Assembly (NCBI RefSeq): GCF_004005815.1
Contig: NZ_SACK01000002.1
Location: 868,001 to 932,000, forward strand
Source: Mucilaginibacter limnophilus
GTDB lineage: Bacteria > Bacteroidota > Bacteroidia > Sphingobacteriales > Sphingobacteriaceae
DNA length: 64,000 nt
Direction of reading: 5' to 3'
The position numbers and the translations under genes were made by a program. This document shows positions 16,343 to 25,084 of this stretch, in pieces (position 1 is the first letter of the stretch; each line of letters starts with the position of its first letter). Below the pieces are notes generated by a model. That model was not told the DNA's origin, did no database searches, and worked only from the letters and a program-made list of their open reading frames with translations.

Positions 16343-18250
16343 ATGAAACCTCTTATCACTTTTCTGTTGCTGTGTATTTTTCACAGCACATTCTCACAAA
16401 TACAGCCTTACGGGCAAATTGATACCGCCAGTTTAAAATTATCCGAATGTCCCTTTGAAAAAAATGCCGGCGCTATGGTGCTCTTTGATAAAGGCGAGCT
16501 AACACGTTACGATTATTCAATTGAACTGAAACGGCATAAACGCATAAAAATACTTAACAGCAGCGGTTTAAGTGAAGGTGATATTAAACTGCAATATATC
16601 AGTAAAGGAGCTGCTGAAGATATAGATATCATATCCGCCCAAACTATCAATTTAACAAACGGAAAAATTGAATACACACCTGTTGATAAAAAAAGGATAT
16701 ATACCCAAAAAATCGATAAGTATCGCAAAGTTGTTATCATCACCTTTCCGGCTGTAAAGGTGGGCTCTGTTATTGAATTTGTTTATAAATGGAGCACCCC
16801 CTTTCTTTATTACCCTCCCTGGATATTTCAAGAAGACATACCGGTACTATATAGCGAGATTATCACAAAATTTAGATATGGCGTGTACTATCTAAGTAAA
16901 GTAAAACAGCCTTTTGTAAAGGCCGGGGTAGTAGTAACAGATAAAACAACCGGCATAAAAAAGGTATGGGCAATGGCCAATGTGCCGTCGTATAAAGAAG
17001 AACCCTTTGCTCCTACTGATGAGAACATGGTACAGCAAATTGTTTTTTTTAAAGGTAATTATACCACATGGAATGAAATTTCGCGCAGGGTTATTGGTGA
17101 TGTTGACTTTGGCAAGCAGTTGCAGGTAAGCTTGCCGGGTACCGATTCAATATTAACAATAGTTGCAAAACTGAATAACGAAACCGACAAAATTGAAGCG
17201 GTTTTCAATTACGTTAAAAACAAAATGCTATGGGATAACACAGATGACTGGTTTACCCGGGCAGGACTGAAAAAAGCATGGAATAAAAATACGGGCAACT
17301 CCACCGAGATTAATCTTATTTTATTCACGCTGCTTAAAAAGGCCGGTGTTGAAGGGTTTCCGGTTTTAGTAAGTACACCTGATAATGGTATAGTTGAGCC
17401 TAATTATCCAAGCATCCTGCAGTTTAATAAAACCGTAATATGTGTGCCTGCCGATAGTATTAAACACTATGTACTTGATGCTACAAATAAACACGGCGAC
17501 TATAAAATTATTCCTTACGATATATTAAACACTTACGGGTTAGGTATAAATACCGATATTAAAAATCCGGTTAAAGAGCTTGAAAAGAATGCCGGACAAT
17601 TGTTTTCAATACAAAGTGTAGTGCCGGCTTCAAAAGCGATAAACAATATATCCACTATAACTGCCGACGGAAAAGTTGAAGGTATAGTTACGATTAAAGA
17701 TTATGGTTACAACCGCGAAAGTTCGTTAAAATTTAAAAAGCTTCATGAAGACAAGTATGCTGATTATCTAAAAGAAGATAATAACGACCTCGAGATCAAA
17801 TCGGTAAGTTTTGACAATACAGATATTGATACCTTGCCACTAATTCAAAATATAAATTATAAAGTTAATCTGGTACAGTCCGACGGTGGATATCTGTACC
17901 TGTATGCCAACCTTTTTTCAGGATTTACAACAAATCCGTTTATAGCTGATGTACGAAACTCAGATATTGAATTAGGCTTCCCTAAAACTAACATGATAAA
18001 CACTGTTTATACCATTCCTAAAGAATTAAAAATTGAAAGCTTACCTAAAAATCTTTACGTGAGAGCCGAAGACGGAAGTGTAAGCCTTAAGCGTTTTGCA
18101 GCTGTAGAAGATAACAGGCTGTATGTACGGTACACAGTAACATTGCATCATCATTATTTCAAAAAAGATCAATACACAGGCGTAAAAGAGTTTTTTAAAA
18201 AAATGTTTGAAATACTAAATGAGCCGGTTGTTATTCAAAAAAGTAATTAA
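16343..18250 (+). CDS. DUF3857 / transglutaminase-like periplasmic protein (first of three)
   Basis: A 635-residue protein with signal peptide MKPLITFLLLCIFHSTFSQ; the ATG at 16343 is preferred over the TTG at 16322 because it opens the signal. The N-terminal DUF3857 domain covers about residues 40-230 and a transglutaminase-like fold about 260-390. In that fold the usual Cys motif is replaced by GNSTEIN and the usual His by QFNKTVICV, while the Asp is kept (YVLDAT), so it should not be an active transpeptidase. It shares layout and many segments with the next gene, pointing to duplication. Confidence 0.85.
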   Translation: MKPLITFLLLCIFHSTFSQIQPYGQIDTASLKLSECPFEKNAGAMVLFDKGELTRYDYSIELKRHKRIKILNSSGLSEGDIKLQYISKGAAEDIDIISAQTINLTNGKIEYTPVDKKRIYTQKIDKYRKVVIITFPAVKVGSVIEFVYKWSTPFLYYPPWIFQEDIPVLYSEIITKFRYGVYYLSKVKQPFVKAGVVVTDKTTGIKKVWAMANVPSYKEEPFAPTDENMVQQIVFFKGNYTTWNEISRRVIGDVDFGKQLQVSLPGTDSILTIVAKLNNETDKIEAVFNYVKNKMLWDNTDDWFTRAGLKKAWNKNTGNSTEINLILFTLLKKAGVEGFPVLVSTPDNGIVEPNYPSILQFNKTVICVPADSIKHYVLDATNKHGDYKIIPYDILNTYGLGINTDIKNPVKELEKNAGQLFSIQSVVPASKAINNISTITADGKVEGIVTIKDYGYNRESSLKFKKLHEDKYADYLKEDNNDLEIKSVSFDNTDIDTLPLIQNINYKVNLVQSDGGYLYLYANLFSGFTTNPFIADVRNSDIELGFPKTNMINTVYTIPKELKIESLPKNLYVRAEDGSVSLKRFAAVEDNRLYVRYTVTLHHHYFKKDQYTGVKEFFKKMFEILNEPVVIQKSN

Positions 18251-18426
18251 CCAGCTTTATACAAGTTAAATTTTTTTTCTATATTCAAGCCTTGAATTAT
18301 TGATTTTACTCAAAACCTTATCAGCATGAAAAAACTATTTCCCAATTAGTTTTAGCCGCACCATAAGTGCGAAGCTTTATAATACAACAACTTAAAATAC
18401 CCTTTTAACTTAGACTAACCCTTTTC

Positions 18427-20400
18427 ATGAAAAAGATTTATGCCTGTTTAGTGGCATGCGCTGTGCTAACAACAGTAAAAGCGCAATCTCCCGCGCCAAA
18501 ACTACCCGATTTTGGAAAAATTGACGTAGCCGACCTTGAACTAAAACAATGTGATTTTGAACCTGATGCAAACGCTATGGTGCTGTTTGATAAGGGCGAA
18601 GTTTATTTCGACCAAAGCTTTAACATTGTTTTGGAGCGGCATAAGCGAATAAAAATATTCAATGATAACGGTAAAAAAAATGCCGATGTCCGCATAGAAT
18701 ATTATAGCGGCAATCACCTGGAATATGTTACTGATCTGCAGGTGCAAACTATTAACATGGTGAACGGCAAACCCGAAATCACTAAAATTGACAAAAAGCA
18801 AATATTTACCGAAAACATTGATAAGATGAATTCGGCAATGGTGTTTTCGTTCCCTAATGTCAAAGCCGGATCGGTTATAGAATACCGTTACCGCCTTACA
18901 GCTAATTCATTAAGTGATTTTCCCGAGTGGTATTTCCAGGAAAAGATACCTGTGCGGTATAGCCAGCTAACTACAAAAATCCCTGAGTATTTCTACTATA
19001 AGCCTCAAATCCGCCTGGCAACTTATTTTTCTACAAATCAGCACTCAACCAATTCGGCAACCATAGGCTTTGGTAATTCGGCCTTGCAATATGTCAATGA
19101 AATTGATGTGCGAGGTATGCAGAATGTACATTCACTGCCCGACGAACCGTATATGCGGTCAGACGCGGATAATCTGCAAAGCATGTCGTTTATACTAACC
19201 AGTATCAGGCCACCGCAGGGTTTCACGCAAACAAGTGCCGATACCTGGCCAAAGGTAGGAGGCTTACTGGCTGACGACGAAGACTTTGGCAAACAGCTTA
19301 AGCGCAAGTTACAGGGCGAAGAAGCAATTGTTACTAAAGCTGCCTCACTAAAAACGGATGACCAGAAAATAGCCTATTTGTTTAACGAGGTGAAAAACAA
19401 TATGAAATGGAATAATCTGGACAGGTGGTTTACCATTGACGGCACAGTTAAGGCCTGGGAGAAAAAAACAGGTAACGCTACCGAAATTAACCTGATACTT
19501 TACCATTTACTTAAGCAAGCCGGAGTTGATGCCTACCCGATGGTAGTTAGCACACGCGAACATGGCAGGGTGAACCCCTACAGCGCGTTTATCCGTCAGT
19601 TTAACCGTGGAGTAGTGTATATACCTGTTGATAGCACAAGGAGATATATTCTTGACGCATCAGGCAAGTATAACCTGTATAACGAGGTGCCTGATGAACT
19701 ATTAAACTCGTCAGGGCTGTATATTGACAAGGAGAAAAAACTTTATGATATATTTTTTATCAGTAACAACCAGCCTGTAAGGCAAACTTATTTTATTAAT
19801 GGCGAAGTTAAACCAGGCGGTAAAATGAGCGGCACTCTGCAAATAAGCAGCTTTAGCTATAATAAAATAAAACGCACCGCCAAGTATAAAACTGATGGAG
19901 AAAACAAGTACATCGACTTCTTAAGAGATAATGATAACAGCGTTAAAATATCAGAATTAAAGCTCGAAAACATTGATGTTGATACACTTCCGCTGGTGCA
20001 AAATGCAAAGTTTGATATGGACCTTTCGGGTTCTGATGATAATTATATTTATTTAAACCCAAATGCGCTTACACTGCTTAAAACAAATCCGTTTTTAAGC
20101 GAGAACCGTTTTACTGATATTGATTTTGCCTATCGCGATAATCACAGCATATTTGCTGTATATAAGTTACCGGCAGGTTATGTTGCCGAAAGTGTGCCTA
20201 AAAGCATAAGCCTTACTATGCCCGATAAAAGCATGACTTTCAAACGGATTGTTACCCAGGTAAATGATGCAATTAGTATAAGGTACACAATTGACCACGC
20301 AAAAACCACTTATTTTAAAGAAGATTACAACGATTTCAGGGAGTTTAGCAAGCAAATGTTTGAAATGTTGAATGAGCAGATCGTATTGAAAAAGTCATGA
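18427..20400 (+). CDS. DUF3857 / transglutaminase-like periplasmic protein (second of three)
   Basis: A 657-residue protein with signal peptide MKKIYACLVACAVLTTVKAQ. It is closely related to the previous gene along its whole length (compare MVLFDKGEV, LERHKRIKIF and NATEINLILYHLLKQAG). The Cys position reads GNATEIN and the His position QFNRGVVYI, so the catalytic residues are missing here too, with the Asp kept as YILDAS. The 176-base space before it holds no gene, only the fragment MKKLFPN followed by a stop. Its TGA overlaps the ATG of the third gene. Confidence 0.85.
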   Translation: MKKIYACLVACAVLTTVKAQSPAPKLPDFGKIDVADLELKQCDFEPDANAMVLFDKGEVYFDQSFNIVLERHKRIKIFNDNGKKNADVRIEYYSGNHLEYVTDLQVQTINMVNGKPEITKIDKKQIFTENIDKMNSAMVFSFPNVKAGSVIEYRYRLTANSLSDFPEWYFQEKIPVRYSQLTTKIPEYFYYKPQIRLATYFSTNQHSTNSATIGFGNSALQYVNEIDVRGMQNVHSLPDEPYMRSDADNLQSMSFILTSIRPPQGFTQTSADTWPKVGGLLADDEDFGKQLKRKLQGEEAIVTKAASLKTDDQKIAYLFNEVKNNMKWNNLDRWFTIDGTVKAWEKKTGNATEINLILYHLLKQAGVDAYPMVVSTREHGRVNPYSAFIRQFNRGVVYIPVDSTRRYILDASGKYNLYNEVPDELLNSSGLYIDKEKKLYDIFFISNNQPVRQTYFINGEVKPGGKMSGTLQISSFSYNKIKRTAKYKTDGENKYIDFLRDNDNSVKISELKLENIDVDTLPLVQNAKFDMDLSGSDDNYIYLNPNALTLLKTNPFLSENRFTDIDFAYRDNHSIFAVYKLPAGYVAESVPKSISLTMPDKSMTFKRIVTQVNDAISIRYTIDHAKTTYFKEDYNDFREFSKQMFEMLNEQIVLKKS

Positions 20401-22322
20401 AACTGAGATTGTATAAAGTGCTTATGGTTTGCTGCGCACTGGCAGCCGGGGTTAATATATGCAGGGCACAGTCGCCGTCGCCCGATTTGTATAAGGCGGC
20501 AACCATACCTGATTCGCTTAAGCAGGAAGCTAACTCTGTGGTGCGTTACAAAATGGTTGAGAATTTTGTTAATGCCCCCGGAGAGTTGATAAATAAATGC
20601 CATTCCATTGTTGCCGTTTTAAATGAAAAAGCGATAGATGAAACACGCATCATGATCCCGTATGACAAAACATCGTCTATCAATTCATTTAAAATGAACG
20701 TCTATAATGCTGATGGCACCTTGATAAAAAAGTATGCTAAAAGCGATATGTATGACCGCGCCGCGGTTGATGGTATATCAATTATTACCGATAGCCGTTT
20801 CAAGGCGATTATGCACGCCGTGGCCAGTTACCCGGTTACTATTGAAATGATTTATGAAACCGAAAATGACAACGCGATTAGCTATGGAAGTTTTCTGCTA
20901 CAAAATCCCGAACAATCAGTACAAGATACTTACTGTAAGTATCTTGTAAATCCGGGTGTGGCCATCAGGTATAATAACGTTAATACCAAAATACTTCCGC
21001 AGAAAGGAACTGCCGATAAGATGGAAACCTATACCTGGCATATATCAAACCTGAAAGCTTTTAAAAGCGAAGAAGGTGTGCCTTCATGGCGTGAAGCCTC
21101 GCGGGTAGATATAGCCCCGGTGAAGTTTCAATACAATCATATTGAAGGGGATATGAGCACCTGGACCGGATTTGGTAAATGGATACAAGGGCTTAACAGC
21201 GATGTAAACACCCTGTCGCCCGCGCGTGTGGCCGAGTTACAGCAAATGACTGCGCATTTAAAAAGCGACAAGGAAAAAGCCAAATTTTTATATGAATATA
21301 TGCAGCAAAACATGCGTTATGTAAGCATACAATTGGGTATAGGCGGTTTAAAGCCTTTCCCGGCAGCATTTGTTGACCAAAAAAAATACGGCGACTGCAA
21401 AGCCTTGTCAAATTACATGTACGCCATGCTTAAGGCTGTAAATATTCCGGCAAACTATGCAATAATCCGGGCAGGAGAGAATGCCGAGCCAGCGAATGCT
21501 GCATTCAGTCAGTTCAGGTTTAACCACGCCATTTTATGCATACCGTTTAAGGGCGATACTACCTGGCTCGAGTGCACCAGCACTACGCAACCCTTCGGCA
21601 AGCTGGGCACTTTTACCGAAAACCGTAATGCATTGCTTATTACTGAAGATGGCGGAAAATTGGTGAATACGCCTGTCACCAAAGCTGAGGATAATATATT
21701 TAACAGCACGGTTTTAATAAAGCTTAACGCTGATGGTAGCGCTAAAACAGATATAAAGATATCGGGAACCGGCGAGTACCGCAACATGTACCTGGGTCTG
21801 GCAGAGATCCCACTTGACAAGCAAAAGGAAATTTTGCTGCGCAGTATGCACATCAAACAGCCTTCGTTTTTTGAGTTTAAGCCGGCAGAAGATAAAGATG
21901 GTGTAAAACAGGTTGATATTGAGCTGGAGTATGATAAGTTTAGTGATGTTATTACCGGAAGCAAACAGTTTTACCGCCCGGCGGCATTTGATATATGGAC
22001 GTTTACCTGCCCTGCCGCCGAAAAGCGCAAAGCCGACTTTTACTTTGAGCACCCCCTGCAAAAAACCAGCGTAACCACTATTGAATTGCCTGAAGGTTTT
22101 GAAGTAGAAACATTGCCGGCAAATCAAAGTCTTAAATTTACTTACGGAAGTTTTGACGTAAGTTATGTATATGATGCCGCTACGAACCGCGTAACCGGAA
22201 CTACAAAATTTAACTTGAATAAGCATATTATACCGGCCGCTAAGTACACCGAAATGCAGCAGTATATGGACGCCGTTGCTAAAGCGCAGAATAAAAAGCT
22301 GGTTATCCGCCGCAAGGCGTAA
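20397..22322 (+). CDS. DUF3857 and transglutaminase domain protein with Cys/His kept (third of three)
   Basis: A 641-residue protein with signal peptide ending in NICRAQ. It has DUF3857 (about 60-250) followed by a transglutaminase-like domain. Unlike its two neighbours it keeps Cys334 in KKYGDCKALS and His377 in FNHAILC; the third residue is Glu392 in WLECTS in place of the usual Asp. It overlaps the second gene by four bases (ATGA), so it is translationally coupled. It is likely periplasmic; substrate unknown. The three may work as one complex with one catalytic and two non-catalytic partners (inference). Confidence 0.87.
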   Translation: MKLRLYKVLMVCCALAAGVNICRAQSPSPDLYKAATIPDSLKQEANSVVRYKMVENFVNAPGELINKCHSIVAVLNEKAIDETRIMIPYDKTSSINSFKMNVYNADGTLIKKYAKSDMYDRAAVDGISIITDSRFKAIMHAVASYPVTIEMIYETENDNAISYGSFLLQNPEQSVQDTYCKYLVNPGVAIRYNNVNTKILPQKGTADKMETYTWHISNLKAFKSEEGVPSWREASRVDIAPVKFQYNHIEGDMSTWTGFGKWIQGLNSDVNTLSPARVAELQQMTAHLKSDKEKAKFLYEYMQQNMRYVSIQLGIGGLKPFPAAFVDQKKYGDCKALSNYMYAMLKAVNIPANYAIIRAGENAEPANAAFSQFRFNHAILCIPFKGDTTWLECTSTTQPFGKLGTFTENRNALLITEDGGKLVNTPVTKAEDNIFNSTVLIKLNADGSAKTDIKISGTGEYRNMYLGLAEIPLDKQKEILLRSMHIKQPSFFEFKPAEDKDGVKQVDIELEYDKFSDVITGSKQFYRPAAFDIWTFTCPAAEKRKADFYFEHPLQKTSVTTIELPEGFEVETLPANQSLKFTYGSFDVSYVYDAATNRVTGTTKFNLNKHIIPAAKYTEMQQYMDAVAKAQNKKLVIRRKA

Positions 22323-22333
22323 ATTTGCGCCTG

Positions 22334-22966
22334 ATGATTTTCAGGATTGTTGATGACCTTATTTTTCCCGACCCAACCCTGGCCGAACCTGATGGTTTGC
22401 TGGCAGTAGGCGGCGACCTGTCGACCGAACGACTGATGCTGGCCTACCGGAATGGTATATTCCCATGGTATAGTGACGAAACGCCCATATTGTGGTATTC
22501 GCCGCACGAGCGTTTTGTGCTGTATCCAAATAATATAAAAATATCAAAAAGCACGCGGCAGGTGCTGCATTCAAACAGGTTCACAGTTACCATTAATAAA
22601 GCTTTTGCTGAGGTGATACAAGCTTGCTCTGCCGCCAAACGCGAAGGGCAGGACGGTACGTGGATAACAAGTGACATGATCAACGCTTATATCAATCTGC
22701 ATAAAAAAGGCTTTGCGCATTCGGTCGAGGTATGGCAGGATGGTGAGCTTGCCGGCGGACTTTACGGTGTTGAGGTGGGTAATGTGTTTTGTGGCGAGAG
22801 TATGTTCAGTCGCGTTAGCAATGCATCTAAAACATCCCTGATATATTTATGCCAATCAGGTAAGTATAAGCTTATAGACTGCCAGTTACATACCGAACAC
22901 CTGGAAAGCATGGGCGCCCAAATGATAAGCAGGGAAGAATATATGCAAATGCTGACCGAGAAATAG
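22334..22966 (+). CDS. aat: Leucyl/phenylalanyl-tRNA-protein transferase
   Basis: A 210-residue cytoplasmic enzyme that adds Leu or Phe to proteins starting with Lys or Arg, marking them for ClpAP (N-degron pathway). Signature segments are FPDPTLAEPDGLLAVGGDLS, YRNGIFPWY, WYSPHERFVL, GGLYGVEVGNVFCGESMFS and DCQLHTEHLESMG. The ATG at 22334 is chosen over the TTG at 22325. It starts 11 bases after the third DUF3857 gene. Confidence 0.95.
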   Translation: MIFRIVDDLIFPDPTLAEPDGLLAVGGDLSTERLMLAYRNGIFPWYSDETPILWYSPHERFVLYPNNIKISKSTRQVLHSNRFTVTINKAFAEVIQACSAAKREGQDGTWITSDMINAYINLHKKGFAHSVEVWQDGELAGGLYGVEVGNVFCGESMFSRVSNASKTSLIYLCQSGKYKLIDCQLHTEHLESMGAQMISREEYMQMLTEK

Positions 22967-22979
22967 GTAAATTTGAATT

Positions 22980-23055
22980 GTCATCCTGAACTCGTTTCAG
23001 GATCTCTCATGCAATGTGAATACCATGTGAGATGCCGAAATAAATTCGGCATGAC
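22980..23055. repeat. REP-like imperfect inverted repeat (GTCATCCTGAA ... TTCGGCATGAC)
   Basis: Outer arms GTCATcCtGAA and TTCGGCATGAC bracket an inner GTTTCAGGATCTCTCATG...GTGAGATGCCGAAA. The same type occurs at 39577-39662. These resemble the small dispersed elements that are common in this bacterial group. Confidence 0.7.
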
Positions 23056-23061
23056 ATCTAA

Positions 23062-23670
23062 ATGTTTTCCATGCAGCAACCCAACCACAAAGAACGCATC
23101 ATATTAGGTATCGACCCCGGAACAGCCGTTATGGGTTACGGCCTGATAAAAGAAACCGGCCCCAAAATTGAACTTATTAGTTTGGGTGTGGTAAAAATGG
23201 AAAACCTTGACGATCACATGCTGAAACTGCAGCGAATTTTTGAAAAAACCGTTGCTTTAATTGATAACTATCACCCCGACTGCCTGGCCATTGAAGCGCC
23301 GTTTTACGGCAAAAACATACAGGTAATGTTAAAACTTGGTCGTGCACAAGGGGTGGCTATGGCGGCGGCGTTGTCACGTAATATTGATATCACCGAGTAT
23401 TCTCCACGTAAAATAAAACAGGCTATAACCGGCAATGGTAACGCTACCAAGGAACAGGTAGCCGGCATGATACAGCGTCTGCTTAACTTCACCGAAACAC
23501 CGGATTTTTTAGATGCTACCGACGGACTGGCCGTAGCGGTTTGCCACGCTTTTCAACGCAATATCACAGGTAACAGCAGTGCTGGCGGCAGCAAAAAGTC
23601 ATACTCAGGCTGGGACACCTTTGCCAAAGATAACGCTGCAAGGGTAAGCGGTTTGACGAAGAAAAAATAA
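23062..23670 (+). CDS. ruvC: Crossover junction endodeoxyribonuclease RuvC
   Basis: Resolves Holliday junctions together with RuvAB. The first catalytic Asp is in GIDPGTAVMGYG, the Glu in AIEAPFYGKN, and the last acidic residues in DATDGLAVAVCH. The C-terminal tail (YSGWDTFAKDNAARVSG) is a Bacteroidota-style extension. ATGs at 23062 and 23071 are both possible; the difference is three residues. A REP-like element ends 6 bases before the start. Confidence 0.94.
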   Translation: MFSMQQPNHKERIILGIDPGTAVMGYGLIKETGPKIELISLGVVKMENLDDHMLKLQRIFEKTVALIDNYHPDCLAIEAPFYGKNIQVMLKLGRAQGVAMAAALSRNIDITEYSPRKIKQAITGNGNATKEQVAGMIQRLLNFTETPDFLDATDGLAVAVCHAFQRNITGNSSAGGSKKSYSGWDTFAKDNAARVSGLTKKK

Positions 23671-23852
23671 TTTAATGTGCGGGGATGTGGGGATATGCAG
23701 ATGCGCAAATGATGTATCGATGAATATATTATTGAACTTGTAAGTGTATCAATACACTTACTCAATTGTCCTACTGAGGAACGAAGCATCTATCACCATG
23801 CATTATAACAGCAAATTCGCACATCTGCACATCCACGTATCTGCACATTAAA
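23671..23852. repeat. Iterated-word inverted repeat (GTGCAGAT type), 182 bp
   Basis: Outer arms TTTAATGTGC and GCACATTAAA are perfectly complementary, and the inner arms consist of the word GCAGATG/CATCTGC repeated. It begins right after the ruvC stop codon. An inner stretch, ctgaggaacgaagcatct, resembles another common element, so the piece may be composite. A relative is at 32801-32949. Confidence 0.75.
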
Positions 23853-23873
23853 ACGCTTCCGCACATCAAAAAG

Positions 23874-24272
23874 CTATCCCCTCAGTGCTTCACGGATTTT
23901 TTCAGCGGTTGCCTCATATTCCTCAGGAGTAAACGACAATTTAGGTCTGGAAAAATTAATATCCTGCACACTGTTTAGCGGAATAAGGTGGATATGTGTG
24001 TGCGGTACCTCAATGCCAATTACCGCTATGCCTACCCGGGTGCATGGCACAGCTTTTCCAAGTCCTTTGGCTACAATTTTGGCAAACAGCCAGAGACCTG
24101 CATAAACATCATCCTCAACATCAAAAATATAATCAACCTCTATTTTTGGGATAACCAGCACATGGCCCTGCGCCAGCGGATTAATATCTAAAAAAGCAAG
24201 GTAATCGTTGCTTTCTGCAACCACATACGCAGGCAATTCGCCCGAAACTATTTTTGAAAAGATGGTAGGCAT
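23874..24272 (-). CDS. HIT family protein (histidine-triad nucleotide hydrolase)
   Basis: A 132-residue cytoplasmic protein, the usual size of HINT-type enzymes, that acts on nucleoside phosphoramidates or similar. The signature HTHIHLIPL (HxHxHxx) is near residue 100 and NPLAQGHVLVIPK is also typical. I use the ATG at 24272 (MPTIFSKIVSGEL) because that is the standard family opening; the longer frame from 24338 has no support. It follows greA on the minus strand. Confidence 0.93.
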   Translation of the reverse strand: MPTIFSKIVSGELPAYVVAESNDYLAFLDINPLAQGHVLVIPKIEVDYIFDVEDDVYAGLWLFAKIVAKGLGKAVPCTRVGIAVIGIEVPHTHIHLIPLNSVQDINFSRPKLSFTPEEYEATAEKIREALRG

Positions 24273-24302
24273 GTTATGTTGATTAAATTTATCACGTTTA
24301 TT

Positions 24303-24345
24303 AAGTGAGTGGTTAATATAAATCTGGTTACCACTCACTCAATTA
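24303..24345. repeat. Short inverted repeat (GTGAGTGGT type)
   Basis: Arms GAGTGGT and ACCACTC, extended by AGTGAG/CTCACT, in the gap between greA (stop at 24354) and the HIT gene. It uses the same word as the elements at 29263-29413 and 44865-44947. Confidence 0.6.
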
Positions 24346-24353
24346 ACTATTCA

Positions 24354-24827
24354 CTATCTGCTAATTTCCAGAATTTCAAATTCAATTTTACCTGCAGGAA
24401 CGGTTATTTCAGTTTTTTCGCCAACCTGTTTGCCTAATAAGCCTTTAGCTATTGGTGAAGAAACAGATATTTTTCCGGCCTTAAGATCCGCTTCTGTTTC
24501 AGATACCAGCTGGTAGCTCATTACCGCGCCGTTCTTGGTGTTTTTGATTTTAACGGTTGATAGGGCCAGCACTTTTGAAGTATCCAGTTTTGATTCATCA
24601 AGCAAGCGTGCATGTGCAAGCGTATCTTCCAGTTTAGCTATCTTAGTTTCGTGGTGACCCTGCGCTTCTTTGGCGGCATCGTATTCCGCATTTTCTGATA
24701 GATCACCTTTATCACGGGCTTCGGCTATCGCTTTTGCGATGTTAGCACGGCCTGTTGTTTTTAAGTATTGTAATTCTTCCTTTAATTTTTCTAAACCATC
24801 TTTGGTGTAGTATGAAACCTCTGCCAT
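24354..24827 (-). CDS. greA: Transcription elongation factor GreA
   Basis: A 157-residue protein that rescues backtracked RNA polymerase by stimulating RNA cleavage. The N-terminal coiled coil (about residues 8-75) carries the acidic tip in DKGDLSENAEYDAAKEAQ, and the C-terminal FKBP-like domain ends in EFEILEI. Two hairpins with T-runs lie just upstream on the same strand. Confidence 0.95.
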   Translation of the reverse strand: MAEVSYYTKDGLEKLKEELQYLKTTGRANIAKAIAEARDKGDLSENAEYDAAKEAQGHHETKIAKLEDTLAHARLLDESKLDTSKVLALSTVKIKNTKNGAVMSYQLVSETEADLKAGKISVSSPIAKGLLGKQVGEKTEITVPAGKIEFEILEISR

Positions 24828-24880
24828 AACGCACTATGTTTTTGTAAGACTTTTGTTTTCAATTGTTCAATAGCCGTCAA

Positions 24881-24913
24881 AAAAAACCGCCCTTCCTTTT
24901 TAACAAGAAGGAC
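24881..24913 (-). terminator. Strong hairpin plus T8, 54 bases upstream of greA
   Basis: Read on the minus strand: GTCCTTC, a ten-base loop, GAAGGGC, then GG and eight T. One pair is T-G. It may be the second terminator of the upstream dehydrogenase gene or an attenuator in the greA leader. Confidence 0.65.
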
Positions 24914-24925
24914 GTGACGACTTTA

Positions 24926-24969
24926 AAAACAAACAAGACTATGAGAACCGTAGCCGCATAGTCTTGTTT
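24926..24969 (-). terminator. Hairpin terminator after the 2-hydroxyacid dehydrogenase
   Basis: A perfect 13-bp stem, AAACAAGACTATG (24931-24943) with CATAGTCTTGTTT (24957-24969), followed on the minus strand by another short T-run. Only 17 bases separate it from the next hairpin. Confidence 0.75.
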
Positions 24970-25021
24970 TGATATAAAACGAAGATAAGAGAATTAAATT
25001 TTATAATCCAAATTTATTTGG

Positions 25022-25084
25022 TCGATAGTCCATAGTCGATGGTGATAAATAATTCGGCTATGGGCTATAGACCATCGTCTATGG
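25022..25084. repeat. Iterated-word inverted repeat (TCCATAG type)
   Basis: Made of the words AGTCCATAG, GGCTATGGGCTATAG and CGTCTATGGTC. It touches the stop of the minus-strand dehydrogenase gene at 25085, as its relative at 6681-6747 touches the stop at 6748. Confidence 0.75.

Noticed and set aside
18326-18349. A small gene MKKLFPN between the first two DUF3857 genes
   Set aside because: Only seven codons; probably chance or a remnant.
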